Assembly (NCBI GenBank): GCA_025934775.1
Contig: JAICWO010000023.1
Location: 1 to 64,000, forward strand
Direction of reading: 5' to 3'
DNA from: Gemmatimonadaceae bacterium
Lineage (GTDB): Bacteria; Gemmatimonadota; Gemmatimonadetes; Gemmatimonadales; Gemmatimonadaceae
Length of the DNA: 64,000 nucleotides
Part shown: one piece after another, positions 40,761-49,375 of the stretch
Layout: every line of letters begins with the position of its first letter
Numbering within the stretch: position 1 is the first letter of the stretch
The notes under the pieces: model-generated
Database searches by the model: none
Seen by the model: only the letters and a program-made list of their open reading frames with translations
What the model was told of the DNA's origin: nothing
Position numbers and translations under genes: made by a program

Positions 40761-41453
40761 ATGTCCACTCTCCGTGCAGTGCGCCGTTTGTCGTGCGTGA
40801 TTGCCGCGGCGCTCGCGGTCAGCTCGTGCATTCCGATGCCGGGGTCGTGCCGCCAAGAGAAGATCGATCCCAACGTCGCGGTGCCGGACAGCTTCGTCGT
40901 GCGGTTCGAGACGAGCAAAGGCGCGTTCGACGTGATGGCGCGCAAGAGCTGGGCGCCGATCGGCGTCGATCGCTTCTACGAGGTGGTGAAGAGCGGGTTC
41001 TACGACGGCGACCGGTTCTTTCGCGTCGTGAAGAATTTCGTCGCGCAGTTCGGGATCAATGGCGACCCGAAAAAGAACGACGCGTGGAAGGTGCGGTGCA
41101 TCGCCGACGAGCCGGTGAAGCACAGCAACACACGCGGCGCGATTGCCTACGCGCGCGGCGGTCCGGGAACGCGCTCGGTGCAACTGTACGTGAACCTGAA
41201 GGACAATCCCAAGCTGGACACGCTGAGCGGGTTTGGCTTTCCGCCGATCGCCGAGGTCATCTCGGGAATGAGCGTGGTGGATTCATTGTACAACGGGTAT
41301 GGTGAGGCGGCGCCCCGGAGCGGGGCGCAGTACGGCCGCGAAGGACCGCAGCAGGATTCCATCATGACGGAAGGGAACGCGTACCTGCTGCGCGGATGGC
41401 CGCAGCTCGACTACGTCAAGACGGCGAGGGTGGTGCGCGAATGGCGACGCTGA
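40761..41453 (+). CDS. Cyclophilin-type peptidyl-prolyl isomerase, lipoprotein
   Basis: The product has 230 aa. It has a lipoprotein-like signal (CVIAAALAVSSCIPMPGSC) and a cyclophilin domain: FVVRFETSKGAFDVMARKSWAPIGVDRFYEVVKSGFYDGDRFFRVVKNFVAQFGINGDP, then NTRGAIAYARGGPGTRSVQLYVNLKDNPKLD. Some active-site residues differ from eukaryotic cyclophilin A. It probably assists folding in the periplasm. It lies 29 nt after the preceding lipoprotein gene. Confidence 0.9.
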   Translation: MSTLRAVRRLSCVIAAALAVSSCIPMPGSCRQEKIDPNVAVPDSFVVRFETSKGAFDVMARKSWAPIGVDRFYEVVKSGFYDGDRFFRVVKNFVAQFGINGDPKKNDAWKVRCIADEPVKHSNTRGAIAYARGGPGTRSVQLYVNLKDNPKLDTLSGFGFPPIAEVISGMSVVDSLYNGYGEAAPRSGAQYGREGPQQDSIMTEGNAYLLRGWPQLDYVKTARVVREWRR

Positions 41454-42883
41454 TCGCGGCGGAAGAGCAGCGAGTCGAGGAGCAGAGCGCCGCGCTCAAG
41501 AAGGAGCTCGGTCTTCGCGATCTCGTGTTGCAGCAAGTCGTCTACGTAGTGGGCACCGTGTGGGTGGGCACGGCGGCCAAGCTCGGGCATCAACAGCTCA
41601 TCTTCTGGCTCGCGGCGATGGCGTTCTACTATCTGCCGCAGGCGGCGGTCGTCATCCATCTGAGCAACCGCATGCCGCTCGAGGGCGGCCTGTATCAATG
41701 GGCGCGGCTCGGCCTGGGCGAGATGTCGGGCTTCATGGTGGGATGGAACCTGTGGCTGTACGCGGTGATCCTCATCGCCACGATCGGCCTGCAGATCGGG
41801 ACGAACATGTCGTACGCGTTCGGCGCGGCGGCATCGTGGGCGGCGACGAGCAAGCCGGCGATCATGTTGATCAACGCGTTCCTGCTCGCCGCGCTGATGT
41901 TCATCGCCGCGTTGGGGCTCGGCGTGAGCAAATGGCTGCACAACGCGGGGAGCGTGCTCCTGATGGTCGCGTTCGCGGCGTTGATCGCGCTTCCGTTTCT
42001 GCCGTTCGCGCACGGCAAGCTGCCGGCGAGCCATCCGTTCGCCGTGGCGATGCCGGCATTCACGCTCTTCAGCCTGAACATCTTCGGCAAGATGTCGCTC
42101 GGCGCGTTGAGCGGATTCGAATACGTGGCGGTGCTCGCGGGGGAGACGAAGAACGCGGCGAAGAACATCGCGAAGGCCACGATCATCGCCGCGCCGATCA
42201 TCGCGGCGATGTTCATCCTCGGCACGAGCTCGGTGCTCGCGTTCATTCCGCTCGAGAAGATCAATCTGATCGGGCCGATCCCGCAGGTGCTGAGCACCGG
42301 CTTTGGCGGTTCGAGCATCGGCGCGATCGTCGCCGCGGTCACGATCATCTGCCTGAGCACGCGCACGCTTGCCAACGCGAGCATCGCGTTCACGGGCACC
42401 ACGCGCATGCCGATGGTGGCGGGGTGGGACAACCTGCTGCCGCGCTGGTTCACGAAGCTGCATCCGCGGTATCGCACGCCGGTCAACTCGATCCTGTTCG
42501 TCGGCGTGATCGCGCTCGTCTTCGGCGCGGCGGGAATCGCCGGCGTGGGCGAGCAGGAGGCGTTTCAACTGCTCGATAACGCCGCCGGCATTTTCTACGG
42601 GATCACGTACCTGATCATGTTCGCGATCCCGCTGGTCGGACTTCGGCGCATGGAGCCGCGGATTCCGCTGTGGCTCAAAATCGCGTCGTTCTCGGGCTTC
42701 GCCGTGTCGCTGCTCTACGTGGTGCTGTCGATCTTTCCGATCATCGACGTGACGAGCTGGCTCTCGTTCGCGATCAAGATCTCGGGCGTCGTGATCGGAT
42801 TGAACATCGTGGGCGGGGCGCTCTATTGGGCGGCGGCGCGCCGGCGCAGTGCGACCGGGGCACCGGCGGCGGAGATCGCCTGA
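41441..42883 (+). CDS. APC-superfamily amino acid permease
   Basis: The product has 480 aa from ATG at 41441. Its start overlaps the cyclophilin stop by 13 nt. About 12 hydrophobic segments occur, with the APC features LRDLVLQQVVYVVGTVWVG near the first helix, MPLEGGLYQWARLGLGEMSGFMVGWNLWLYAVI, and GALSGFEYVAVLAGETKNAAKNIAKAT. Substrate is probably an amino acid or polyamine. It is coupled to the cyclophilin and followed in 3 nt by the TonB-like gene. Confidence 0.9.
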   Translation: MATLIAAEEQRVEEQSAALKKELGLRDLVLQQVVYVVGTVWVGTAAKLGHQQLIFWLAAMAFYYLPQAAVVIHLSNRMPLEGGLYQWARLGLGEMSGFMVGWNLWLYAVILIATIGLQIGTNMSYAFGAAASWAATSKPAIMLINAFLLAALMFIAALGLGVSKWLHNAGSVLLMVAFAALIALPFLPFAHGKLPASHPFAVAMPAFTLFSLNIFGKMSLGALSGFEYVAVLAGETKNAAKNIAKATIIAAPIIAAMFILGTSSVLAFIPLEKINLIGPIPQVLSTGFGGSSIGAIVAAVTIICLSTRTLANASIAFTGTTRMPMVAGWDNLLPRWFTKLHPRYRTPVNSILFVGVIALVFGAAGIAGVGEQEAFQLLDNAAGIFYGITYLIMFAIPLVGLRRMEPRIPLWLKIASFSGFAVSLLYVVLSIFPIIDVTSWLSFAIKISGVVIGLNIVGGALYWAAARRRSATGAPAAEIA

Positions 42884-42886
42884 GGC

Positions 42887-43753
42887 ATGTCGAAGACGCT
42901 GCGTGGCTGCCTGCTCGGCGCGGCCTTGATGGTGAGCGCGCGTGGCGCGGTGGCGCAGCGCGCACCCACGGATACGGCGCAATGTGATTCGATCGTCGCG
43001 GCCGCGCGCGTGGACTCCGTGGCGGCCGCGCTGTACATCGGGATCAAACGCTCGGACGGCGGCGAGATCGCGCCGGCACAGGTCGAAGACATGATCACGG
43101 CGGTCGCGTTGCACTTCGAGGCGCCGCGGCCGTTTCGCATGTCGGTGTTCGATGGTCCGGCGCTCACGCGGCTGCTCCGCGCGATCGGCGGCTCGCACAC
43201 CGAGCTTCGTGCACCGACGCTCACCGGGGTCTATCGCTTCACGTCGGACCAGGACGGCATCATCTACAGGCGCGCCGTCGTGCGCCGGTCGCTCGTCGCG
43301 GGACTCGACACGGCGATGATGGTCGCGATCAGGGAAGCCGTCGTGACGCGCTCGGTGTTCGTCGCGGCGGACGATGACGATTCAATGATGGTGGACGTGC
43401 GCATCTCGACCGATTCGGTCGACGGATCGCGGCGGATGATCGCGGCGACGCTCCCGCGGATGCCTGTGATCGACGCCGTCCCGTTCGCGACGAATCCGGC
43501 GCCCCGGTTTCCGCAGTCGGCGCTCGCCGCCGGTCAGACGGCGGGCGAGGTGGTGCTGCGGTTCGTGGTCGGCCGCGACGGAGTGCCGATCGACGACACC
43601 GTCGAGCTCGTGCGCGGCACCTCGGCGGAGTTCGTGCGCGCGGCGATGATCGAATTTCCGCACCAGCGCTTCCGGCCCGCGGTGATCGACGGCTGCGGCG
43701 TACCGCAGCAGGTGACGTACTCCTTCAGTTTTATTGCGCCGACGACGCATTGA
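42887..43753 (+). CDS. Secreted protein with TonB C-terminal-like domain
   Basis: The product has 288 aa with signal MVSARGAVAQRAP. The last 90 residues resemble a TonB_C domain: FPQSALAAGQTAGEVVLRFVVGRDGVPIDDTVELVRGTSAEFVRAAMIEFPHQRFRPAVIDGCGVPQQVTYSFSFI. There is no N-terminal membrane anchor typical of true TonB. The central 180 residues are unassigned. Many Gemmatimonadota carry such stand-alone TonB_C proteins. It follows the APC gene by 3 nt. Confidence 0.75.
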   Translation: MSKTLRGCLLGAALMVSARGAVAQRAPTDTAQCDSIVAAARVDSVAAALYIGIKRSDGGEIAPAQVEDMITAVALHFEAPRPFRMSVFDGPALTRLLRAIGGSHTELRAPTLTGVYRFTSDQDGIIYRRAVVRRSLVAGLDTAMMVAIREAVVTRSVFVAADDDDSMMVDVRISTDSVDGSRRMIAATLPRMPVIDAVPFATNPAPRFPQSALAAGQTAGEVVLRFVVGRDGVPIDDTVELVRGTSAEFVRAAMIEFPHQRFRPAVIDGCGVPQQVTYSFSFIAPTTH

Positions 43754-43838
43754 CCATTGACGCGCTCGCGTGCGCGCAGTCGATTAAGCGCCGCTGCTGC
43801 ATTCGCGTCGGAATCCCTCCACCAGGAGTGTTCGCTCA

Positions 43839-44639
43839 ATGGCGCATGCACCGCTCCCGCTTGCTCACCGCGGATTTGGTGAGACTCTGCGGCGCGACGC
43901 ATGGTGGCTTCAGCCCCTCGTCGTCCTCACGATCCTGAGCGCGTTCGTCGTCTACGCGACTTGGGCCGCTTTTCAGAATGCGCATTACACGTACGGCAAC
44001 TATCTGTCGCCGTTCTACTCGCCCGTGTTGTTCGGCGATCCGCGCTTCGCGTGGATCGGCCCGAAGCCCGAGTGGTGGCCGAATCTGCTGCCGTTCTCAC
44101 CGGCGCTGATCATTCTGCCGTTCCCGGGCCTGTTCCGGGTCACGTGCTACTACTATCGCGGCGCGTACTACAAGGCGTTCTGGGCCGATCCGCCCAACTG
44201 CGCCGTCGGCGAGCCGCGCAACAGCTATCTCGGCGAGCGGCACTTCCCGCTGATCATACAGAACATTCACCGGTATTTTCTGTATATCGCGGTGCTCTTC
44301 CTGCTGATCCTGGCCCACGACGTGTGGGACGCGCTCTGGTTCGACAACGGCGCGGGCGGCGTGCGATTCGGCATCGGCGTGGGGACGCTGGTGCTCGCGC
44401 TCAACGTGGTCTTGCTGACCTGCTACACGCTGGGCTGCCACTCGATGCGGCACATCGTCGGCGGCTTCCTCGACCAGCTCTCACGACACCCGGTGCGCAA
44501 GAAGGCATACGACTGTTCGAGTTGTCTCAACCGGTGGCACATGAAGTGGGCGTGGATGAGCCTCTTCGGCGTGGCGTTCGCGGATCTCTACATTCGCCTG
44601 TGCTCGATGGGCGTGTGGCACGATTGGAGGATCCTGTGA
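43839..44639 (+). CDS. sdhC: Succinate dehydrogenase membrane anchor (cytochrome b-like)
   Basis: The product has 266 aa, longer than single SdhC. Hydrophobic helices lie at about residues 24-45, 90-105, 142-165, 178-198 and 232-250. Histidines for haem ligation are plausible in ERHFPLIIQNIHRYFLYIAVLFLLILAHD and CYTLGCHSMRHIVGG. Its place immediately upstream of SdhA and SdhB supports a fused anchor of the type used by Actinobacteria and Gemmatimonadota. AGGAG lies 8 nt before ATG. Confidence 0.85.
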   Translation: MAHAPLPLAHRGFGETLRRDAWWLQPLVVLTILSAFVVYATWAAFQNAHYTYGNYLSPFYSPVLFGDPRFAWIGPKPEWWPNLLPFSPALIILPFPGLFRVTCYYYRGAYYKAFWADPPNCAVGEPRNSYLGERHFPLIIQNIHRYFLYIAVLFLLILAHDVWDALWFDNGAGGVRFGIGVGTLVLALNVVLLTCYTLGCHSMRHIVGGFLDQLSRHPVRKKAYDCSSCLNRWHMKWAWMSLFGVAFADLYIRLCSMGVWHDWRIL

Positions 44640-44865
44640 ACGTCGCGCCGAATATGGCTGGATTGAATTGGGGACGCGGACTTGGCGGACCGAGCGAACG
44701 AGGAGCGGACTCACTCCTCGTGAATGAGAGCGCGCATCGCAACGAGCCCGGACCATTTTTTCTTGGTTGCTCCACCGCCCTGTCCGCCCCTCGTCCGAAG
44801 CCGCAGGCCCGCCTCGTCCGCGTCACGAAATCAATCCAACCCGATTCGGCGTGCGGAGCGACTCG

Positions 44866-46680
44866 ATGACCGAATACCAGACCATCGAGCATGACGTGCT
44901 CGTGATCGGCGCAGGTGGGGCGGGGTTGCGCGCGGCGATCGAAGCGGCGGCGCACGGTGTGAGCGTGGGACTCGTCTGCAAGTCGCTCCTCGGCAAGGCG
45001 CACACGGTGATGGCCGAGGGCGGGATGGCGGCGGCGATGGGGAACGTGGACGATCGCGACAACTGGCGCGTGCACTTCGCGGACACCATGCGCGGCGGGC
45101 AGTACGTCAACAACTGGCGCATGGCCGAGCTGCACGCGAAGGAAGCGCCCGAGCGCGTGAAGGAGCTCGAGGGGTGGGGGGCGCTGTTCGATCGCACGAA
45201 GGACGGGCGCATTCTCCAGCGCAACTTCGGCGGCCACCGGTATCCGCGGCTCGCGCACGTGGGCGATCGCACCGGGTTGGAGCTCATTCGCACGCTCCAG
45301 GATCACGGGATTCATCGCGGTCTCGACGTGCACATGGAGTGCACGATCACGACGCTGCTCAAGGACGGCGATCGTGTCGCGGGCGCGTTCGCGTACGATC
45401 GCGAGCGCGGAAGATTCCGCGTCTTCAAGGCGAAGGCGGTGGTGCTCGCGACGGGCGGCATCGGCCGCGCATTCAAGATCACGTCCAATAGCTGGGAGTA
45501 CACGGGCGACGGCCAGTCGCTCGCCTATCACGCGGGCGCCGCGCTGCAGGACATGGAGTTCGTGCAGTTCCACCCGACGGCGATGATCTGGCCGCCGAGC
45601 GTACGCGGGATTCTCGTGACGGAAGGCGTGCGCGGCGAGGGCGGGGTGCTCAAGAATCGCGACGGCAAGCGGTTCATGTTCGAGAACATTCCGGACAACT
45701 ACAAGACGCAGACGGCGGACAATCCCGAGGAGGGCTGGCGCTACACGCAGGGCGACAAGGCGTCGCGCCGGCCGCCGGAGCTGCTCACGCGCGATCACGT
45801 GGCGCGGATGATCGTGCGCGAAGTGAAAGAGGGGCGGGGCTCGCCGCACGGCGGCGTGTTCCTCGACATCGCGTGGATCAAGGAGAAGCTTCCGAACGCC
45901 GAGGAGCACATCAAGCGCAAGCTGCCGAGCATGTACCATCAGTTCATGCAGCTTGCTGGAATTGATATTACAAAAGAAGCAATGGAGATCGGCCCCACGA
46001 CGCATTACGTGATGGGCGGGGTGCGGGTGGACGGCGACTCGCAGATGTCGACGGTGCCGGGGCTGTTCGCGTGCGGCGAGTGCGCCGCGGGGCTGCACGG
46101 CGCGAATCGATTGGGCGGCAACTCGCTGTCGGATCTCATCGTCTTCGGGAAGCGCGCCGGCGAGTACGCGGCGAACTTCGCGAAATCGAGCGGCGCGGTC
46201 GGCGTCGACGCGACCCAGGTGGACACGGCGGCCCGCGAGGCGCTGGCGCCGTTCGACCGCGACACGACGGGCGAGGGACCGTATCAGGTGCAGGAGGCGC
46301 TCCAGGAAACGATGCAGGATCTTGTCGGCATCGTGCGCGCGCAGGAGGAGATGGAGCGCGCGCTCGCGTGCATCGACGTGTTCAAGCGGCGTGCGTCGCA
46401 GGTCGGCGTGCGCGGCAATCGCGAGTACAATCCCGGATGGCACACGGCGCTCGATCTCAAGAACCTGCTCACCGTGTCCGAAGCGATCGCGCGATCGGCG
46501 TTGGAGCGGAAGGAGAGTCGCGGCGGCCACTTCCGGGACGACTATCCCGACAAGGATCCGGCGGCGGGGACGTACAACCTCGTCGTGCGCAAGGGCGCGG
46601 ACGGTGCGATGCAGCTCTCGCACGAACCGATCGTGCCGATGCCGGAGCATCTCACCGCGATCATCGAGGAGATGAAGTGA
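44866..46680 (+). CDS. sdhA: Succinate dehydrogenase flavoprotein subunit
   Basis: The product has 604 aa. ATG at 44866 is preferred. The FAD-binding GAGGAGLRAAIEA occurs at the N-terminus, with HTVMAEGGMAAAMGN for the His-FAD region, and substrate residues HPTAM and RLGGNSLSDLIVFGKRAGEYAA at the C-terminal capping area. It oxidises succinate to fumarate and passes electrons to SdhB. The 226-bp gap to sdhC is longer than usual. ATG of sdhB overlaps its stop (TGATG). Confidence 0.95.
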   Translation: MTEYQTIEHDVLVIGAGGAGLRAAIEAAAHGVSVGLVCKSLLGKAHTVMAEGGMAAAMGNVDDRDNWRVHFADTMRGGQYVNNWRMAELHAKEAPERVKELEGWGALFDRTKDGRILQRNFGGHRYPRLAHVGDRTGLELIRTLQDHGIHRGLDVHMECTITTLLKDGDRVAGAFAYDRERGRFRVFKAKAVVLATGGIGRAFKITSNSWEYTGDGQSLAYHAGAALQDMEFVQFHPTAMIWPPSVRGILVTEGVRGEGGVLKNRDGKRFMFENIPDNYKTQTADNPEEGWRYTQGDKASRRPPELLTRDHVARMIVREVKEGRGSPHGGVFLDIAWIKEKLPNAEEHIKRKLPSMYHQFMQLAGIDITKEAMEIGPTTHYVMGGVRVDGDSQMSTVPGLFACGECAAGLHGANRLGGNSLSDLIVFGKRAGEYAANFAKSSGAVGVDATQVDTAAREALAPFDRDTTGEGPYQVQEALQETMQDLVGIVRAQEEMERALACIDVFKRRASQVGVRGNREYNPGWHTALDLKNLLTVSEAIARSALERKESRGGHFRDDYPDKDPAAGTYNLVVRKGADGAMQLSHEPIVPMPEHLTAIIEEMK

Positions 46681-47561
46681 TGTCGACGAACGCACCGATC
46701 TCCACGGCTGGTACGACGCCCGCCCCCGCGGCCACCGCCGGGATGACGGCGAAGGACGCCTACACCGCGGCGCAGGCGGAGCAAGATGCCGCGGCGAAGC
46801 ATCAGACGCGCACGTTCAAGATCTGGCGCGGCGAGGCCGGCAAGGGCGAGTTCGTCGAGTTCACGCAGGAAGTGGTCGAGGGCATGGTCGTGCTCGACGC
46901 GGTGCACGAGATCCAGGCGACGCAGGCGAACGACCTCGCCTGCCGCTGGAACTGCAAGGCGGGGAAGTGCGGCTCGTGCTCGGCGGAGATCAACGGCATG
47001 CCGAAGCTGATGTGCATGACGCGGCTCGCCGAGCTGGATGCGGACAAGCCGGTGACGATCGAGCCGATGCGCGCCTTTCCGCACGTGCGCGACCTGGTGA
47101 CGGACGTGTCGTGGAACTACCGGGTGAAGCAGCAGATCCAGCCGTTCACGCCGCGGCCGCCGGACGCCGAGGACGGCACCTGGCGCATGCAGCAGTCGGA
47201 TGTTGATAGAGTTCAGGAATTCAGAAAATGTATTGAGTGTTTCTTGTGCCAGGACGTCTGCCACGTGCTGCGCGACCATCACAAGCACGAGAGCTTCATC
47301 GGGCCGCGGTTCCTGGTCTACGCGGCGGCGCTCGAGATGCATCCCCTCGATACGGCGGACCGCGTTCCGGAGCTCAAGCAGGCGCACGGGATCGGCTACT
47401 GCAACATCACCAAGTGCTGCACCAAGGTGTGCCCGGAGCACATCACGATCACCGACAACGCGATCATTCCGCTCAAGGAGCGCGTGGTCGACGAGTTCTT
47501 CGACCCGCTCGGCAAGCTCGTGAAGATCTTCAGCCGGCGCCGCGAAGGGCCCCCGGCGTGA
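46680..47561 (+). CDS. sdhB: Succinate dehydrogenase iron-sulfur subunit
   Basis: The product has 293 aa with a Thr/Ala/Pro-rich N-terminal extension of about 45 residues. The [2Fe-2S] site is CRWNCKAGKCGSCSAEINGMPKLMC; the [4Fe-4S] and [3Fe-4S] motifs are CIECFLCQDVC and CNITKCCTKVCPEH. It carries electrons from SdhA to the quinone site. ATG 46680 overlaps the sdhA stop. Confidence 0.95.
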   Translation: MSTNAPISTAGTTPAPAATAGMTAKDAYTAAQAEQDAAAKHQTRTFKIWRGEAGKGEFVEFTQEVVEGMVVLDAVHEIQATQANDLACRWNCKAGKCGSCSAEINGMPKLMCMTRLAELDADKPVTIEPMRAFPHVRDLVTDVSWNYRVKQQIQPFTPRPPDAEDGTWRMQQSDVDRVQEFRKCIECFLCQDVCHVLRDHHKHESFIGPRFLVYAAALEMHPLDTADRVPELKQAHGIGYCNITKCCTKVCPEHITITDNAIIPLKERVVDEFFDPLGKLVKIFSRRREGPPA

Positions 47562-48562
47562 CGGACATAGCGACGCTCGAGCTGGCGCCCGCCGCGGAGA
47601 CCGGTGCTCTCCCGGTGTTCCAGGTCAAGCGGCTGTGGTCGCGCGCCGCACTGGCGCGGCTCGGCCACGCGGACGGACAGACCGCGGTCCCCGAACACAA
47701 TCGGGATCGGCTCTGCCTGTCGCTGCTTGGCGTGGGCCTCGAGGAAACGCTGTCGTATCTCCACGCCGTGCAACCAGACTTCGCGGAGTTCGAGCAGTGG
47801 GTTCTCTCCCGCGGCGGCGGCCTGCCAGACGCTGACGCCGTCGCGCGCTTCAACCGTGCGATCTCCGGCGACCGGTCGGATTCGCGGCCGCGGTCACCCG
47901 ACCCGGTTCTCGCTCCTGACGACCTGCGCTTCTTCGAGACGCACGGCTACGTGGTGCTGCGCGGAGCGCTCGACGCCGATCATGCGCGCGCGTGCGAGCA
48001 GTTCGTGTGGAGCGTCATCGGCGCCGATCCGGCCGACTCTGAATCGTGGTACCGCTCGCATCCGCTGCGGCAGAACATCATGGTGCAGTGCTTTCAGGGG
48101 CCGCTGTTGGAAGCGAATCGACACAGCACACGGATCCGCGATGCGTTCCGGCAACTGTACGGCTACGATGAGATCTGGCCGACGACCGACCGTGTGGGAT
48201 TCAACCCGCCGGTGCGATCCGGCGAGCGATACGGGCCCGCGCATCTGCACTGGGACGCAGACCTGACGGCGCCGGTGCCATTCGAGCTTCAGGGTATCAT
48301 CTATCTGAACGACATCGCAGCGAATCAGGGGGCGTTTTCGTGCGTCCCCGGTTTTCACCGGCGCTTGCCGCAGTGGCTGAAGGAGCTGCCGCCGGACGCG
48401 GATCCGCAAGCGCAGGATCTCGATGCGCTCGGCCGCATCTTCGTGCCGGCGCGGGCCGGCGATATGGTGATCTGGCATCAAGCGCTGCCGCACGGCGCCA
48501 GCTACAACACCGCGGACTATCCGCGGCTCGTGCACTATCTCACGTATCTGCCATTGGACTGA
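47558..48562 (+). CDS. Phytanoyl-CoA dioxygenase (PhyH)-like Fe(II)/2OG oxygenase
   Basis: The product has 334 aa from GTG at 47558, overlapping the sdhB stop (GTGA). The facial triad is visible in HLHWDADLTAPVPFELQGIIYL (HxD) and, later, the distal His of GDMVIWHQALPHGASYN with Arg in YPRLVHYLTYLPLD. The N-terminal 120 residues are a helical extension without a recognised motif. The substrate is unknown. Coupling to succinate dehydrogenase is notable because 2OG oxygenases release succinate. Confidence 0.82.
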   Translation: MTDIATLELAPAAETGALPVFQVKRLWSRAALARLGHADGQTAVPEHNRDRLCLSLLGVGLEETLSYLHAVQPDFAEFEQWVLSRGGGLPDADAVARFNRAISGDRSDSRPRSPDPVLAPDDLRFFETHGYVVLRGALDADHARACEQFVWSVIGADPADSESWYRSHPLRQNIMVQCFQGPLLEANRHSTRIRDAFRQLYGYDEIWPTTDRVGFNPPVRSGERYGPAHLHWDADLTAPVPFELQGIIYLNDIAANQGAFSCVPGFHRRLPQWLKELPPDADPQAQDLDALGRIFVPARAGDMVIWHQALPHGASYNTADYPRLVHYLTYLPLD

Positions 48563-48587
48563 GGCGCAGCAGCGGGAGGAGGGATTG

Positions 48588-49082
48588 ATGAATCTCAAAC
48601 CGATCACTCACGAGGGCATTCCGGCGGCGTTGCAGAAGGCCGAGCGCTATCGGCTGCTCAACGATTCGGCGGCCGCGGAGAGCATCTGCCTCGACGTGCT
48701 CGAGGTGGATCCCGAGAACCAGCAGGCGCTCGTCGCGCTGCTGCTGTCAATCACCGACCAGTTCGACGAGGAGCAGCCGGACGGCGTGCATCGCGCGCGC
48801 GAGGTGTTGCACCGGCTCGGCGATCAGTACAAGCGCGAGTACTACGCGGGCATCATCAGCGAGCGGCGCGCGCGGTCGCAGCTGCATCGCGGCGGTCCGG
48901 GGGCCAGCGACATCGCGGCCGGCCTGTTCCACGAAGCGATGACGCACTACGAGCGCGCGGAGGCGATCCGTCCCGCGGGAAACGACGAAGCCATTCTGCG
49001 ATGGAATACCTGCGTGCGGATGCTCGGCCGCCATGAGCGCGTGCACGCGGTCGCCGACTACGAGCCGGCGCTCGACGACTAG
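48588..49082 (+). CDS. TPR-like helical protein
   Basis: The product has 164 aa from ATG at 48588 (GGGAGGAGGG upstream). It is all-helical with TPR-like pairs: AALQKAERYRLLNDSAAAESICLDVLEVDPENQQALVALLL and GLFHEAMTHYERAEAIRPAGNDEAILRWNTC. It probably mediates protein contacts in the cytoplasm. It is co-directional with the sdh-PhyH group but 25 nt apart. Confidence 0.7.
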   Translation: MNLKPITHEGIPAALQKAERYRLLNDSAAAESICLDVLEVDPENQQALVALLLSITDQFDEEQPDGVHRAREVLHRLGDQYKREYYAGIISERRARSQLHRGGPGASDIAAGLFHEAMTHYERAEAIRPAGNDEAILRWNTCVRMLGRHERVHAVADYEPALDD

Positions 49083-49375
49083 ATCAGCTCCAGCTCTGGC
49101 CCTCGCCGATGCGCGCGAGGAGCGGTCTCGTCGCGCGCCACAATTCGCGCACTCTCTCCGCGCGCGGACGGCGGCGCCACGTGGGCGGCCGATCGCGAAT
49201 GTCGCCGCGCCAACTATCGAGATCCGGGCGCGCGGGGCGCTTGGTCTCGGTGCTGGTCGGAGCGGGAGGATGCGTGGCGTCGTCCATCGGTCGCGGAGCT
49301 GAGTGGAACGGTGGCCGCGCTTCGCACGCGGCTCGTAACTCAGTGTCGGCCGGGGCGCGCCGAACTGAAGGGCGA
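49083..49375. other. Convergent intergenic region
   Basis: The 293-bp gap lies between the TPR gene (plus) and the helicase gene (minus). It is GC-rich, with frames open on both strands but no recognised protein or RNA. No clear terminator stem is seen. Confidence 0.4.

Noticed and set aside
41411-43198. 595-aa minus-strand open frame opposite the APC permease
   Set aside because: It is antisense to a recognised transporter, is Arg/Asp/His-biased and lacks any motif.
44637-44869. Possible small gene between sdhC and sdhA (GTG overlapping the sdhC stop)
   Set aside because: The 77-residue product has no motif or coding character and overlaps the sdhA start; the gap is more likely leader DNA.
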